Source: Evansella caseinilytica
Lineage (GTDB): Bacteria; Bacillota; Bacilli; Bacillales; Salisediminibacteriaceae
Assembly (NCBI RefSeq): GCF_900107275.1
Contig: NZ_FNPI01000007.1
Span: 124,001-188,000 of the forward strand
DNA length: 64,000 bases
Direction of reading: 5' to 3'
The translations under genes and the position numbers were made by a program. Shown in pieces: positions 17,341 through 25,969 of this stretch; the stretch's first letter is position 1, and each line of letters opens with the position of its first letter. The notes beneath the pieces were generated by a model. That model was not told where the DNA came from. It saw nothing but the letters and a program-made list of their open reading frames with translations, and ran no database searches.

Positions 17341-18744
17341 TTGCTGTGGGTACCGCTTGACAGAAAAAGAGAGATTTCGCTGACTAGCCAAGTCTATGTC
17401 CAACTGCGGACACAGATTTTGCGCGGAGAACTGTCCGCAGGTGAAAAATTGCCGTCAACCAGGGGGCTGGCAGCCGAATTGCAAGTCTCGCGAAACGTCA
17501 TATTGGAAGCATACGAGCAGTTGACGGCAGAAGGGTATATAACATCCCGACCCGGTGCAGGATCATACGTTGCCGAGGGAGCATTTTTGGAGCAGGCCGA
17601 TTGTATAAAAACGGACTTGTTTTATGAGGAAAAAAATAGCGAGGGGAACACACAACATGTCATCGATTTTCGTTCAGGGATACCGGATTTAACGCTTTTT
17701 CCAAAAAAAATATGGGCCAGGCTTGCATACGATGTTTGCTGTGACAGCTCCCCTTCCGTCTTCAGCTACGGAAACCCGGAAGGTCGTCCGGAATTACGAC
17801 ATGTTTTATCCCGGTATTTAGTGAAAACGAGAGGCGTTCACTGCCGGCCGGACCAGCTTGTGATTACATCCGGCGCTACTCAGGCGTTGACGCTGGCAGC
17901 GAGGCTGTTGCTTACTGCTGGAAATAGCGTGTGGATGGAAGACCCGATCACCAATGACATTCAAACGATTTTCACTTCAACCGGCGCAGTGATTCATCCT
18001 GTTCCCGTTGATGAAGACGGTCTGCAGACGAGTCTGATTACCCCGGATCTCAATCCGCAATGCATCTTCGTCACTCCATCGCACCAGTTTCCGTTAGGAA
18101 GCACCTTACCGATTCAACGGCGCATCCAATTAATAAAATTTGCCCGAGAAACGGGATGCTTTATCGTCGAGGATGATTATGACAGCGAATTCCGTTACGA
18201 AGGACCACCTGTGCATTCTTTACAGGGGTTGGACCCGGATCGCGTCATTTATGTTGGTTCGTTCAGCAAGATTTTATCTCCCGCTCTTAGGATGGGGTAT
18301 TTGATCCTGCCTCCCCGGCTGATTGAACAGTGCAGGAAACTGAAATGGTTTTCTGATCTGCACACGCCTTCTTTAGAGCAAATCATCTTAAAGCGCTTCA
18401 TTGAAGAAGGCTATTTGGAACGCCACATCTTAAAGATGAAAAAACTATATAAAAAAAGACGCGATCATCTGATCAGCATGTTAACTGGTTATTTTTCCGG
18501 GAAAGTGCGAATCTCCGGCCACACTACCGGACTGCACCTTATTGCCGAATTTCCCGACATGGTTTTTACAGAGCAACTGTTAACAAAGATCGTTCATGCC
18601 GGTGTACGGGTCTATCCTGTTGAGCATCACGCTGTTCAAAAAGGGATTCATCAAAGGAAAGTGATTATCGGGTATGGACATTTGCAGGAAGAGGAAATAG
18701 AAGAGGGGATAAAAATATTATTTGAGTGTCTCTCGTCAGAATAA
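17341..18744 (+). CDS. MocR-family regulator (GntR HTH plus aminotransferase-like domain)
   Basis: About 467 residues. The N-terminal winged helix of GntR type (QVYVQLRTQILRGELSAGEK, LPSTRGLAAELQVSRNVI, then GYITSRPGAGSYV) is linked to a fold-type I aminotransferase domain with the PLP-binding motif GSFSKILSPALRMGY near 305 (Lys forms the internal aldimine), VEDDYDSEFRY near 280 and a closing GYGHLQEEEIEEG. Such proteins (GabR, PdxR, TauR) sense PLP or amino-acid adducts. Start: GGAGGGAG lies about 5-8 bases before TTG 17341; the ATG at 17323 lies upstream of that site. Divergent from the EamA transporter, its likely target. The operator repeats lie just upstream. Confidence 0.88.
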   Translation: MLWVPLDRKREISLTSQVYVQLRTQILRGELSAGEKLPSTRGLAAELQVSRNVILEAYEQLTAEGYITSRPGAGSYVAEGAFLEQADCIKTDLFYEEKNSEGNTQHVIDFRSGIPDLTLFPKKIWARLAYDVCCDSSPSVFSYGNPEGRPELRHVLSRYLVKTRGVHCRPDQLVITSGATQALTLAARLLLTAGNSVWMEDPITNDIQTIFTSTGAVIHPVPVDEDGLQTSLITPDLNPQCIFVTPSHQFPLGSTLPIQRRIQLIKFARETGCFIVEDDYDSEFRYEGPPVHSLQGLDPDRVIYVGSFSKILSPALRMGYLILPPRLIEQCRKLKWFSDLHTPSLEQIILKRFIEEGYLERHILKMKKLYKKRRDHLISMLTGYFSGKVRISGHTTGLHLIAEFPDMVFTEQLLTKIVHAGVRVYPVEHHAVQKGIHQRKVIIGYGHLQEEEIEEGIKILFECLSSE

Positions 18745-19187
18745 AACGGAGCAGGAAACAAAAGCCGCAAAGGCTATCATGTCACATGGCTTTTCCAGTG
18801 CTGTGCCGGCCGCTGTTTTTCGGCCGGCACTACATCATTCAGCTGATCATTACCGTTCAACCGTTCGGTGATTCCGAAGGGCGGTTCGAGCATGTTTAGC
18901 TTCTATTCGTTACCGTAACTCGGTTTCATAAGTTCATAAATCCTCCTTGAGGACATTCGACTGCGCTCCGATCTCCAGTTTGTCCTCATAAACACTCCGG
19001 AACCTGTTTCGGACACGCTTCACACCTTTTCGTTACCGTACGACAGCTCCGAAGCTCGTTACGGACGATTAACTTTTGTTAATATTCTTCCTTACAACGC
19101 GCACAACGGTTTCATTGCCTGAAAACACTTTGGATTCGCTCGCTCAGCTCATCATTTTTTACAACTGCTTAAAGAAGCGCTCTTTCA
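18745..19187. other. Intergenic region with a strong hairpin
   Basis: GTGCCGGCCG-CTGTTTTT-CGGCCGGCAC at 18803-18830 is a 10-bp perfect GC-rich stem after the MocR gene, without a T-run. Further on, CGTTACCGTA appears twice (about 18909 and 19032), with a related CGTTACGGAC nearby, in sequence without a coding frame. I see no gene. Confidence 0.5.
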
Positions 19188-21503
19188 CTAGGAAAGTGAT
19201 ATCGTAAAAAATCCGGTGCTACTGTCCGGAATAATTTTCACACCCACGGCGGTGGTTTCAGCCGTACCACCGCGGACGCCCGCTACCTGCCCCACTCCTC
19301 TCAGCACCAGGCTGAACGGCTTGCCTGATCCGGCGGCTTCCACCGTGATTTCTTTCCCTTCCTTCACAGCGGTGACGCGCAGTTCTTCCGTTCCTTCCGG
19401 ATTTCGCACAACTGCCGTTGCCGTCGTCTCCAGCGCAAACATTTGAAGCTCCACCTTCTCAGCATAATCATAGTCCGGCCGCGCATCCTCCGCTCCCGCC
19501 GCCAGGATCGTGTTCGGGCGCACGAACAGCGGCACGCTCAGGTAATCGTGCTTCTCCTTCCGCCATGCTCCACCTTCTGTCACTTCATTCGTCAGGTAGT
19601 TCGTCCACCGGCCCGGCGGAAGGTAATATGTCACCATTCCGTCCTCGCTGAATACCGGCGCCACCAACAGTGATTCTCCCAACATATACTGGCGATCCAG
19701 CACCTCGGTTGTCGGATCGTCGCTGAACTCCAGCACCATCGCCCGCATCATCGGCAGCCCTCGCGTTGCCGATTGATACGCCGAATCGTACAAGTACGGC
19801 ATCAGCCGGTATTTCAGCTTCGTGAAAAACCGCGTCACTTTTACCGATTCCTCATCGTACGCCCACGGCACCCGGTACGATTTGCTCCCGTGCAAACGGC
19901 TGTGGCTCGACAACAGCCCGAAAGCCAGCCAGCGTTTATATAAATCCGCCGGAGCAGTGCTTTCAAAGCCGCCGATGTCGTGGCTCCAGAAGCCGAACCC
20001 CGATAAGCCAAGGGACAGCCCGCCGCGCAAGCTTTCCGCCATCGATTCATACGTCGCGTCACAATCGCCGCCCCAATGCACTGGGAACTGCTGACCGCCG
20101 GCGGTGGAGGAACGGGCAAACAGTGTCGCTTCCCCTTTGCCGAGCTTGCGTTCCAACAGCTCAAACACCACCTGATTGTACAGGTAGGAATAATAGTTGT
20201 GCATTTTCTCCGGATCTGAGCCGTCATGATACTCCACATCCGTCGGAATCCGCTCCCCGAAGTCGGTTTTGAACGAGTCCACGCCCATGTTGATCAGCTT
20301 CTCCAAATAACCGAGGTACCAGTCGCGGGCCGCGGGATTCGTAAAGTCCACGATTCCCATTCCCGGCTGCCACTTGTCCCATTGCCACACATCCCCGTTC
20401 GCCTTCTTCAAGAGGTAGCCGTTGGCCATTCCTTCGTCAAACAGCGGTGATTGCTGGGCGATATACGGGTTGATCCACACGCATATTTTCAGCCCCTTCG
20501 CTTTCAGCCGCCCCAGCATGCCTTCCGGATCCGGAAACACTTTTTTGTCCCATTGAAAGTCGCACCAGTGCAGCGCCTCCATCCAAAAGCAGTCAAAGTG
20601 GAACACGCTCAGCGGCAGGTCCCGCTCCGCCATCCCGTCCACAAAGCTGTTGACCGTCGCTTCGTCGTAGTCGGTCGTAAACGATGTCGTCAGCCACAAG
20701 CCAAACGACCACGCCGGCGGCAATGCCGGTTTTCCCGTTAATGCCGTGTAATTTTCCAGCACCTGCTTCAGCGAGTCCCCGCCGATAATAAAGTATTCCA
20801 ACGCTTCCCCGGAGACGCTGAACTGCACTTTCGACACCTTTTCCGAGCCAAGCTCGAAGGAGACGTTTTCCGGATGATTCACAAACACGCCGTAGCCGCG
20901 GTTGGACAAGTAGAACGGCACGTTTTTATAAGACTGTTCCGAGCTTGTGCCGCCGTCCTTGTTCCACGTATCCACCACCTGCCCGTTTTTCACGTACGGT
21001 GTGAACCGCTCGCCGAGGCCGTAGACGTATTCTCCCACCGATAAACCAAGCTCCTCGCGCATGTACGTGTTCTTAGCAGCATCGGTGATGTGCGCCATGC
21101 CGCGGAAATGGCTCGTGGTTAGCCGCTTTTCTCCGCGGTAATAATCCACATTCCAGTCGGTTTTGTTTACCTTCACCGTCAGGCTTCCGCTGGTGAAGAA
21201 CACATGATCGCCGGTCTCTCCCGGCGTCACCGGAACGTGTTCCTGCTCTTTCACGTGAAATTCCGGGTATCGCTTTTTTGTCCCGCGATGGTGATAGATT
21301 CGCACGCGGATCACATCTTTCGCCGGAGATGAATAGTTCACCGTCAACAGCGGCACGTCCAATTGGGCACCGCGGTGCGTTAAGTCTCGGGGGGCAGCCG
21401 TCACCGTCAACGATGTATTCGACTGCTTTGCCTGAAAAAATTGTACCGGGCTGATGATCTCCAGCCCCTCCCTTATCATCCAGTTCCCATCTGTAAATTT
21501 CAT
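19188..21503 (-). CDS. Alpha-xylosidase, GH31 (YicI-like)
   Basis: 771 residues, the length of YicI (EC 3.2.1.177), which releases alpha-linked xylose from isoprimeverose and xyloglucan oligosaccharides in the cytoplasm. The GH31 catalytic barrel shows the nucleophile Asp in SFKTDFGERIPTDVEYHDG (near 415) and the acid/base Asp in HWGGDCDATYESMAESLRGG (near 480), followed by GFGFWSHDIGGFE. The N-terminal beta-sandwich (galactose-mutarotase-like) spans about 1-245. No signal peptide. AGAGGTGG before the ATG. It is the last gene of the minus-strand carbohydrate cluster, behind the importer genes. A repeat of family A separates it from the solute-binding protein gene. Confidence 0.92.
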   Translation of the reverse strand: MKFTDGNWMIREGLEIISPVQFFQAKQSNTSLTVTAAPRDLTHRGAQLDVPLLTVNYSSPAKDVIRVRIYHHRGTKKRYPEFHVKEQEHVPVTPGETGDHVFFTSGSLTVKVNKTDWNVDYYRGEKRLTTSHFRGMAHITDAAKNTYMREELGLSVGEYVYGLGERFTPYVKNGQVVDTWNKDGGTSSEQSYKNVPFYLSNRGYGVFVNHPENVSFELGSEKVSKVQFSVSGEALEYFIIGGDSLKQVLENYTALTGKPALPPAWSFGLWLTTSFTTDYDEATVNSFVDGMAERDLPLSVFHFDCFWMEALHWCDFQWDKKVFPDPEGMLGRLKAKGLKICVWINPYIAQQSPLFDEGMANGYLLKKANGDVWQWDKWQPGMGIVDFTNPAARDWYLGYLEKLINMGVDSFKTDFGERIPTDVEYHDGSDPEKMHNYYSYLYNQVVFELLERKLGKGEATLFARSSTAGGQQFPVHWGGDCDATYESMAESLRGGLSLGLSGFGFWSHDIGGFESTAPADLYKRWLAFGLLSSHSRLHGSKSYRVPWAYDEESVKVTRFFTKLKYRLMPYLYDSAYQSATRGLPMMRAMVLEFSDDPTTEVLDRQYMLGESLLVAPVFSEDGMVTYYLPPGRWTNYLTNEVTEGGAWRKEKHDYLSVPLFVRPNTILAAGAEDARPDYDYAEKVELQMFALETTATAVVRNPEGTEELRVTAVKEGKEITVEAAGSGKPFSLVLRGVGQVAGVRGGTAETTAVGVKIIPDSSTGFFTISLS

Positions 21504-21535
21504 CTTGCCACCTCTATCTTGATTTTTATTGTATT

Positions 21536-21708
21536 AGTGTTTGTTCAAAAAGATCGGTTACCTGACAGTGCTTCATCGAGTCAATTTGCGTCGAGTAACC
21601 GCAAACGCAGGACGTGGCAGCATTGAGGATGAGTGACATTCCGCTGTTGTTGCACTTAGGCGGAATTGAGCGCATCATGCGGAACCATTGCCTTTTTGAA
21701 CACACACT
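21536..21708. repeat. MITE-like repeat, family A, complete copy
   Basis: 173 bp with terminal inverted repeats AGTGTTTGTTCAAAAAG and CTTTTTGAACACACACT (one mismatch), flanked on both sides by ATT/TAT-type bases that could be a short target duplication. The interior (CTTAGGCGGAATTGAGCGCA...CGGAACCATTGCC) is shared with 47458-47530 and, on the other strand, with 6371 and 51085. Confidence 0.75.
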
Positions 21709-21867
21709 ATTAAAGATCCGTTGTTAAAGCCCGATAGGAGACCCATTTCCTACCGGGCATGATTCGGCGGATATGTGGATTTTTCTTCCGCCCCATCGCT
21801 GGTCTTGTAAAGCGGTGCCTTACTTTTCAATCAAATGGAGACGTCCTCCGATTGTTGCATTCTTGCC

Positions 21868-23568
21868 TTAATCGTTCCACAAGCGAATTTTCGCTTGAAG
21901 CAATTCGTTGAAATCTGCTTCCATTTTTTCTACTCCGATTTTATCTAAATCATCCATAAATGTATCGTATACCTTATCAAAATCCTCCGGCTTCGCTAAA
22001 ATAGCTTCCGGAATTCTGCGGTACATTGTGTCCTGTGCACGCTGGAACTTCAGCGCGATGTCGGAATCAGATTCCCAGTTGATTTGCCACGCTGCCCCCC
22101 ACGGTTTTACAGGAAATTCATCTGCGGAAGGATACAAGTCTTTCCACATTTCCACACCGTAATTGGCCAGCACTTCTTTTTCTTTCTCTGTGTAATTTTC
22201 TTTAATTTGATCAGGGGTATTTATCGTATACGTTTGCCCGCTTGGATCAAGCACACCGTCACCCCAGTTTGGCCCATACGCTCTAAATACTTCAATTCCA
22301 GTCCGTTTGTTATATTCTGTGTCACTTAACCGCTTCTCCATCTCTTCCGGAGAGATGACGCGCTTGCCGTCTTCGATGGTATAATGCTCTCCTTCTACTC
22401 CCCAGTTGTGAAGAATTTGTGCTTCGTCCGACGCCATCCAGTCAAGGAACTTAATCGCACGCACCGGGTCAGGATTATTCACGCTGATTCCGATCCCCCA
22501 GCCGGCAAGATAACCGGAGCTCTGGAAGGTTGCAAACTTGTAGTCTTTCGTCAGAGTGGCTGGGTAAACACCGTACATTCTTTCATACTTTCCATCCTCA
22601 CGGAGTGCTGTCTGCGCATCGGCGATATGCCAATCCGCATCGATCAATCCTAGTACCCTTCCAGAGGAAATTTTCGCAACGTATTGGTCATATTGCTGGA
22701 CAAACGCTTCCGGATCCAATAATCCTTCCGCATTCAGATGATTGAGCCACCGGAAATATTCTCTCTCCTCCGGACGTCGATAATGCAATGTCGCTTCCTG
22801 TGTTTCAAAATCGACAACCCACTCGCCGTCATCCGAACCACCGGTAGCAAAAACCGCCGGATTCGTCACCGAAATCAGCATGCGCCAATCATCCGCGTTC
22901 AACGTCAGCGGAATCGTTGGCTGCCCGTCGATTTCAGGATGCTTTTCATAATATGTTCTGATCGCATTTTCAAAATCTTCCACCGTGTTGATTTCAGGGT
23001 ATCCTAACTCTTCCACCACTGCGTGTTGCAGCCAAAAGCCGGTCCCCGGCGACCAATATTCTTCGTCAACTCCGGCCGTAGCGAGAAAATATATGGAATG
23101 ATCGTCTTCACTCCATCTCATCCGCTTTAAATAGTCGCCATACATCGCTTTAATATTTGGTGCATGCTCTTCAATCAAATCAGTTAAATCAAGCATCGCC
23201 CCGGCATCGACGAGCAAGTCGCCGTCACCTTTCGGCAAAATGAAATCAGGATATTCACCGCCGGCTGCCATCAACGCAATTCTTTCCTTCGGATCACCGA
23301 TGGCAAAATCAGCTTCAAGCGTTACTCCCGTCGCTTCTTGAATTGCCTGACCTACCGCGCTGTTCATCCCGTCCCAGCTCGGATTGGTATCCGCTGAAAA
23401 CATCGTGAACGTAATCGGTTCAAGTGAATCATCATCGCTTGCCATGCTGTCGGAATCCTTCTCTTCCTGTTTAGAAGAATCCTCATCGCCGCCGCATGCT
23501 GCAAGTGCCACCATTAAACTAAGAACAAGAAAAATTCCCAACAACTTGCCAAACCAGTGTTTCATCAT
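21868..23568 (-). CDS. Extracellular sugar-binding lipoprotein, LplA/YtcQ type
   Basis: 566 residues. The lipoprotein signal ends in the lipobox LAAC (Cys25), followed by a Ser/Asp/Glu linker (28-50) and a large family 1 solute-binding fold starting EPITFTMFSADTNPSW. Proteins of this size class (LplA, YtcQ, YesO-related) deliver complex oligosaccharides to LplB/LplC permeases. AGGAGGG precedes two adjacent ATGs; either may be used. Both permease genes lie directly upstream on the same strand, while no ATPase is encoded here, so a shared multi-sugar ATPase such as MsmX elsewhere must energise it. A cre-like site lies about 90 bases upstream. Confidence 0.9.
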   Translation of the reverse strand: MMKHWFGKLLGIFLVLSLMVALAACGGDEDSSKQEEKDSDSMASDDDSLEPITFTMFSADTNPSWDGMNSAVGQAIQEATGVTLEADFAIGDPKERIALMAAGGEYPDFILPKGDGDLLVDAGAMLDLTDLIEEHAPNIKAMYGDYLKRMRWSEDDHSIYFLATAGVDEEYWSPGTGFWLQHAVVEELGYPEINTVEDFENAIRTYYEKHPEIDGQPTIPLTLNADDWRMLISVTNPAVFATGGSDDGEWVVDFETQEATLHYRRPEEREYFRWLNHLNAEGLLDPEAFVQQYDQYVAKISSGRVLGLIDADWHIADAQTALREDGKYERMYGVYPATLTKDYKFATFQSSGYLAGWGIGISVNNPDPVRAIKFLDWMASDEAQILHNWGVEGEHYTIEDGKRVISPEEMEKRLSDTEYNKRTGIEVFRAYGPNWGDGVLDPSGQTYTINTPDQIKENYTEKEKEVLANYGVEMWKDLYPSADEFPVKPWGAAWQINWESDSDIALKFQRAQDTMYRRIPEAILAKPEDFDKVYDTFMDDLDKIGVEKMEADFNELLQAKIRLWND

Positions 23569-23658
23569 TTACCCTCCTTTTAATTTTCCAGGACATTCTT
23601 AATATATAAAAACAGGTTTCCCTGCTTTCATCAAATGACATAAGCTTTCCAGCCTCCA

Positions 23659-23672
23659 AAAAAGCGTTTACA
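23659..23672. promoter_or_regulatory. cre-like CcpA site before the solute-binding protein gene
   Basis: On the minus strand TGTAAACGCTTTTT against the cre consensus TGWAARCGYTWWCW, with one mismatch, next to a TATAAA hexamer that could be the -10. Confidence 0.5.
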
Positions 23673-23828
23673 TTTTTATAAAAACCTTTGCTTTTTGACC
23701 ACACGCAGCAAATACTCCTCACAATCGCCATCATGCTGGGGCTAAGCTGACTCTCGTATTCCTAAATGACGAGCCGGAATTCCGTATTCCCGGCGTGAAG
23801 ACCGGGAATATCGTACGAAAAAAATAAT

Positions 23829-24740
23829 TTACTTCACTGCTCCAAGGGTCATGCCTTTTACGAAATACCTTTGTAAAAATGGATAAACAAGCAATATCGG
23901 AACGACGGTAACAATCGTGATCGCCATCCTGACAGATTCCGGCGACACCCGCTTCATCAGCTCCAACCCTTGCCCACGGACGGAATCGATCCCCCCGCTC
24001 GTTGATGTCGTGGTGTTCTGCAATATTTTCATCAGTTCGTACTGTAAGGTAGTCAAAGCCGGATTGGTGCTGTTGTAAATGTACGTATCAAACCAGGCAT
24101 TCCACTGACTGACAGCAATAAACAAAGCAATCGTGGCCAAAACAGGCTTACATATCGGCAAAATAATTTTCCAGTATATTGTAAAGTCATTGGCTCCATC
24201 AATTTTTGCCGATTCCTGAAGGGCAAACGGCAGCCCATCCATAAAGGAACGAATGATAATGATGTTCCAGGCGCTGACCAGCCCCGGAAGGATGTATACT
24301 GCAAACGAGTTGATCAAGCCTAAATCCCGGATTAACATATATGTCGGAATCAGTCCGCCGGAGAAAAACATCGTTAACACAATAACCGTTGAAACGAATT
24401 TTCTTGCCTGAAAATCCTTGCGGCTCAATGTATATGCAATCATCGAGCAGACAAACACCCCTAGAACCGTACCGATAACCGTCCGCAAAACAGAATTGGT
24501 GAACCCGGTTATCAAGGTGTCGTACTGCAAAATGACCGCATAGTTATCCAAGGTAAACTCCCGTGGCCAGATATAGATACCCCCGCGGACGGTATCCGTT
24601 GATTCATTTAAAGACAGTGCCAGCACATTTAGAAATGGATACAACGTGATGACGATAACAAGTATCATTAACGTATAATTGAAAATATCGAACAGCCGTT
24701 CATTTAAATTCGTCTTTGAAAGCTTCGCCCTTTTTGCCAT
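23829..24740 (-). CDS. ABC sugar permease, LplC/YtcP type
   Basis: About 303 residues with six predicted membrane helices and the binding-protein-dependent permease loop ESAKIDGANDFTIYWKIILP near 190, which contacts the ATPase. It pairs with the LplB-type permease 14 bases upstream. GGGGGTG sits 6 bases before ATG 24740, so I prefer this over GTG 24749. The conserved C-terminal end (QRYFVKGMTLGAVK) is typical of the family. Confidence 0.9.
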   Translation of the reverse strand: MAKRAKLSKTNLNERLFDIFNYTLMILVIVITLYPFLNVLALSLNESTDTVRGGIYIWPREFTLDNYAVILQYDTLITGFTNSVLRTVIGTVLGVFVCSMIAYTLSRKDFQARKFVSTVIVLTMFFSGGLIPTYMLIRDLGLINSFAVYILPGLVSAWNIIIIRSFMDGLPFALQESAKIDGANDFTIYWKIILPICKPVLATIALFIAVSQWNAWFDTYIYNSTNPALTTLQYELMKILQNTTTSTSGGIDSVRGQGLELMKRVSPESVRMAITIVTVVPILLVYPFLQRYFVKGMTLGAVK

Positions 24741-24754
24741 GCTCTTCACCCCCG

Positions 24755-25714
24755 CTACATTACGCTCGTTTTCGTGAATCGTTTGAAAATTCCATTGGCT
24801 AGGAGCAACAAGACGATACTGACAATGGAATTAAAGATCCCGATCGCTGTTCCATAAGAATAGCGCCCCAATCCAATCCCATAATTTAACGCATACAGCT
24901 CCAGCACATCGGAATACTCTTTCACCAACGAGTTTCCTAACAACAGCTGCCTTTCAAAGCCGATGCTAATCATACCGCCGATGGAAAGGATAAGAATAAC
25001 CATCATGGTCGGGCGAATTCCCGGAAGAGTAATATGCCATATCCGCCGCCATCTTCCCGCTCCGTCAACCTTCGCCGCTTCATATAATTGCGGATCAATA
25101 CCGGCCATCGCCGCCAGGAAGATAATCGAGTTCCAGCCCATCTCTTTCCAAACATCGGAAAAGGTGACGATCCACCAAAACCATTTTTCTTTCGACATGA
25201 ACTGAACGGGAGAATCGACGATATTCAATGCCATTAAGATATCGTTTACAATTCCACCGTCAGTGGAAAGCATTTTCGTGACAATCCCGGCCACAACCAC
25301 CCACGAAACGAAATGGGGCAAATAAGAAATCGTTTGAACCGATCGTTTAAATAAGGAATGCCTTACTTCGTTTAACAGTACCGCAAAAATAATCGGAATG
25401 GTAAAGCCCGCAACCAGCAGCATGACGCTCATTGCCACCGTGTTCCGTAATACGAGATAAAAGTAGTCGTCCTGAAAAAGATTGATAAAATGTGTCAAGC
25501 CGACCCATTCCTGTTCAGTAAATGCCCTTCCCGGCCGAAAATTTTGAAATGCCATCGTCCATCCCCACACCGGAAGATAATTAAATACAAATACCCAAAT
25601 CACAAAGGGGATCGACATTAAATATAATAATTTTTGATCAAGTGCTGTTTTCCAAAAGCTTTTTTTCTTTTTAACGGGAACCGCTGTATGCGCTTTCTCC
25701 GGTGACACCTCCAT
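24755..25714 (-). CDS. ABC sugar permease, LplB/YteP type
   Basis: 319 residues. A hydrophilic N-terminus (to about 30) precedes six membrane helices; PVWGWTMAFQNFRPG near 50 and the EAA-type loop EAAKVDGAGRWRRIWHITLP near 210 place it in the YteP/LplB group. GGAGGGG sits 6 bases before the ATG. First gene of the transporter unit; an inverted repeat and a cre-like sequence lie upstream. Confidence 0.9.
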   Translation of the reverse strand: MEVSPEKAHTAVPVKKKKSFWKTALDQKLLYLMSIPFVIWVFVFNYLPVWGWTMAFQNFRPGRAFTEQEWVGLTHFINLFQDDYFYLVLRNTVAMSVMLLVAGFTIPIIFAVLLNEVRHSLFKRSVQTISYLPHFVSWVVVAGIVTKMLSTDGGIVNDILMALNIVDSPVQFMSKEKWFWWIVTFSDVWKEMGWNSIIFLAAMAGIDPQLYEAAKVDGAGRWRRIWHITLPGIRPTMMVILILSIGGMISIGFERQLLLGNSLVKEYSDVLELYALNYGIGLGRYSYGTAIGIFNSIVSIVLLLLANGIFKRFTKTSVM

Positions 25715-25742
25715 GACTTACCCCTCCTTTTACACTTTCATC

Positions 25743-25762
25743 TTACCGAAATTTGTCGGTAA
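25743..25762. promoter_or_regulatory. Inverted repeat before the permease genes
   Basis: TTACCGA-N6-TCGGTAA, a perfect 7-bp dyad 30 bases before the LplB-like start. It lies in the 5' leader or promoter. Candidate site for the YesN-type regulator or another repressor; on the minus strand a weaker cre match (TGTAAGCGAATACA, two mismatches) lies further upstream near 25822-25835. Confidence 0.4.
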
Positions 25763-25910
25763 TAAATACATGAAGGATTACTGTTAAAATCATATAAAAA
25801 TTTTATAGTGTATTCGCTTACATCCAGGCAGAACAATGACTTTCGGAAAATCAATCCTCGTGATCCATTCCCTTTTTGCCATGTTTTCCGGAGATGCTTG
25901 CACACAAAAA

Positions 25911-25954
25911 GGGAGTGTCTTAAATGAGTGGTTTTCCCACTTTTTAGACACCCC
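25911..25954. terminator. GTGTCT-type hairpin after the yesN-like gene
   Basis: GGGGTGTCTAAAAAGTGGG and CCCACTCATTTAAGACACTCCC on the minus strand, followed by TTTTT. The same GTGTCT core as the family B hairpins; serves as terminator of the two-component gene pair. Confidence 0.65.
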
Positions 25955-25969
25955 GCATGAACAGCTTCA

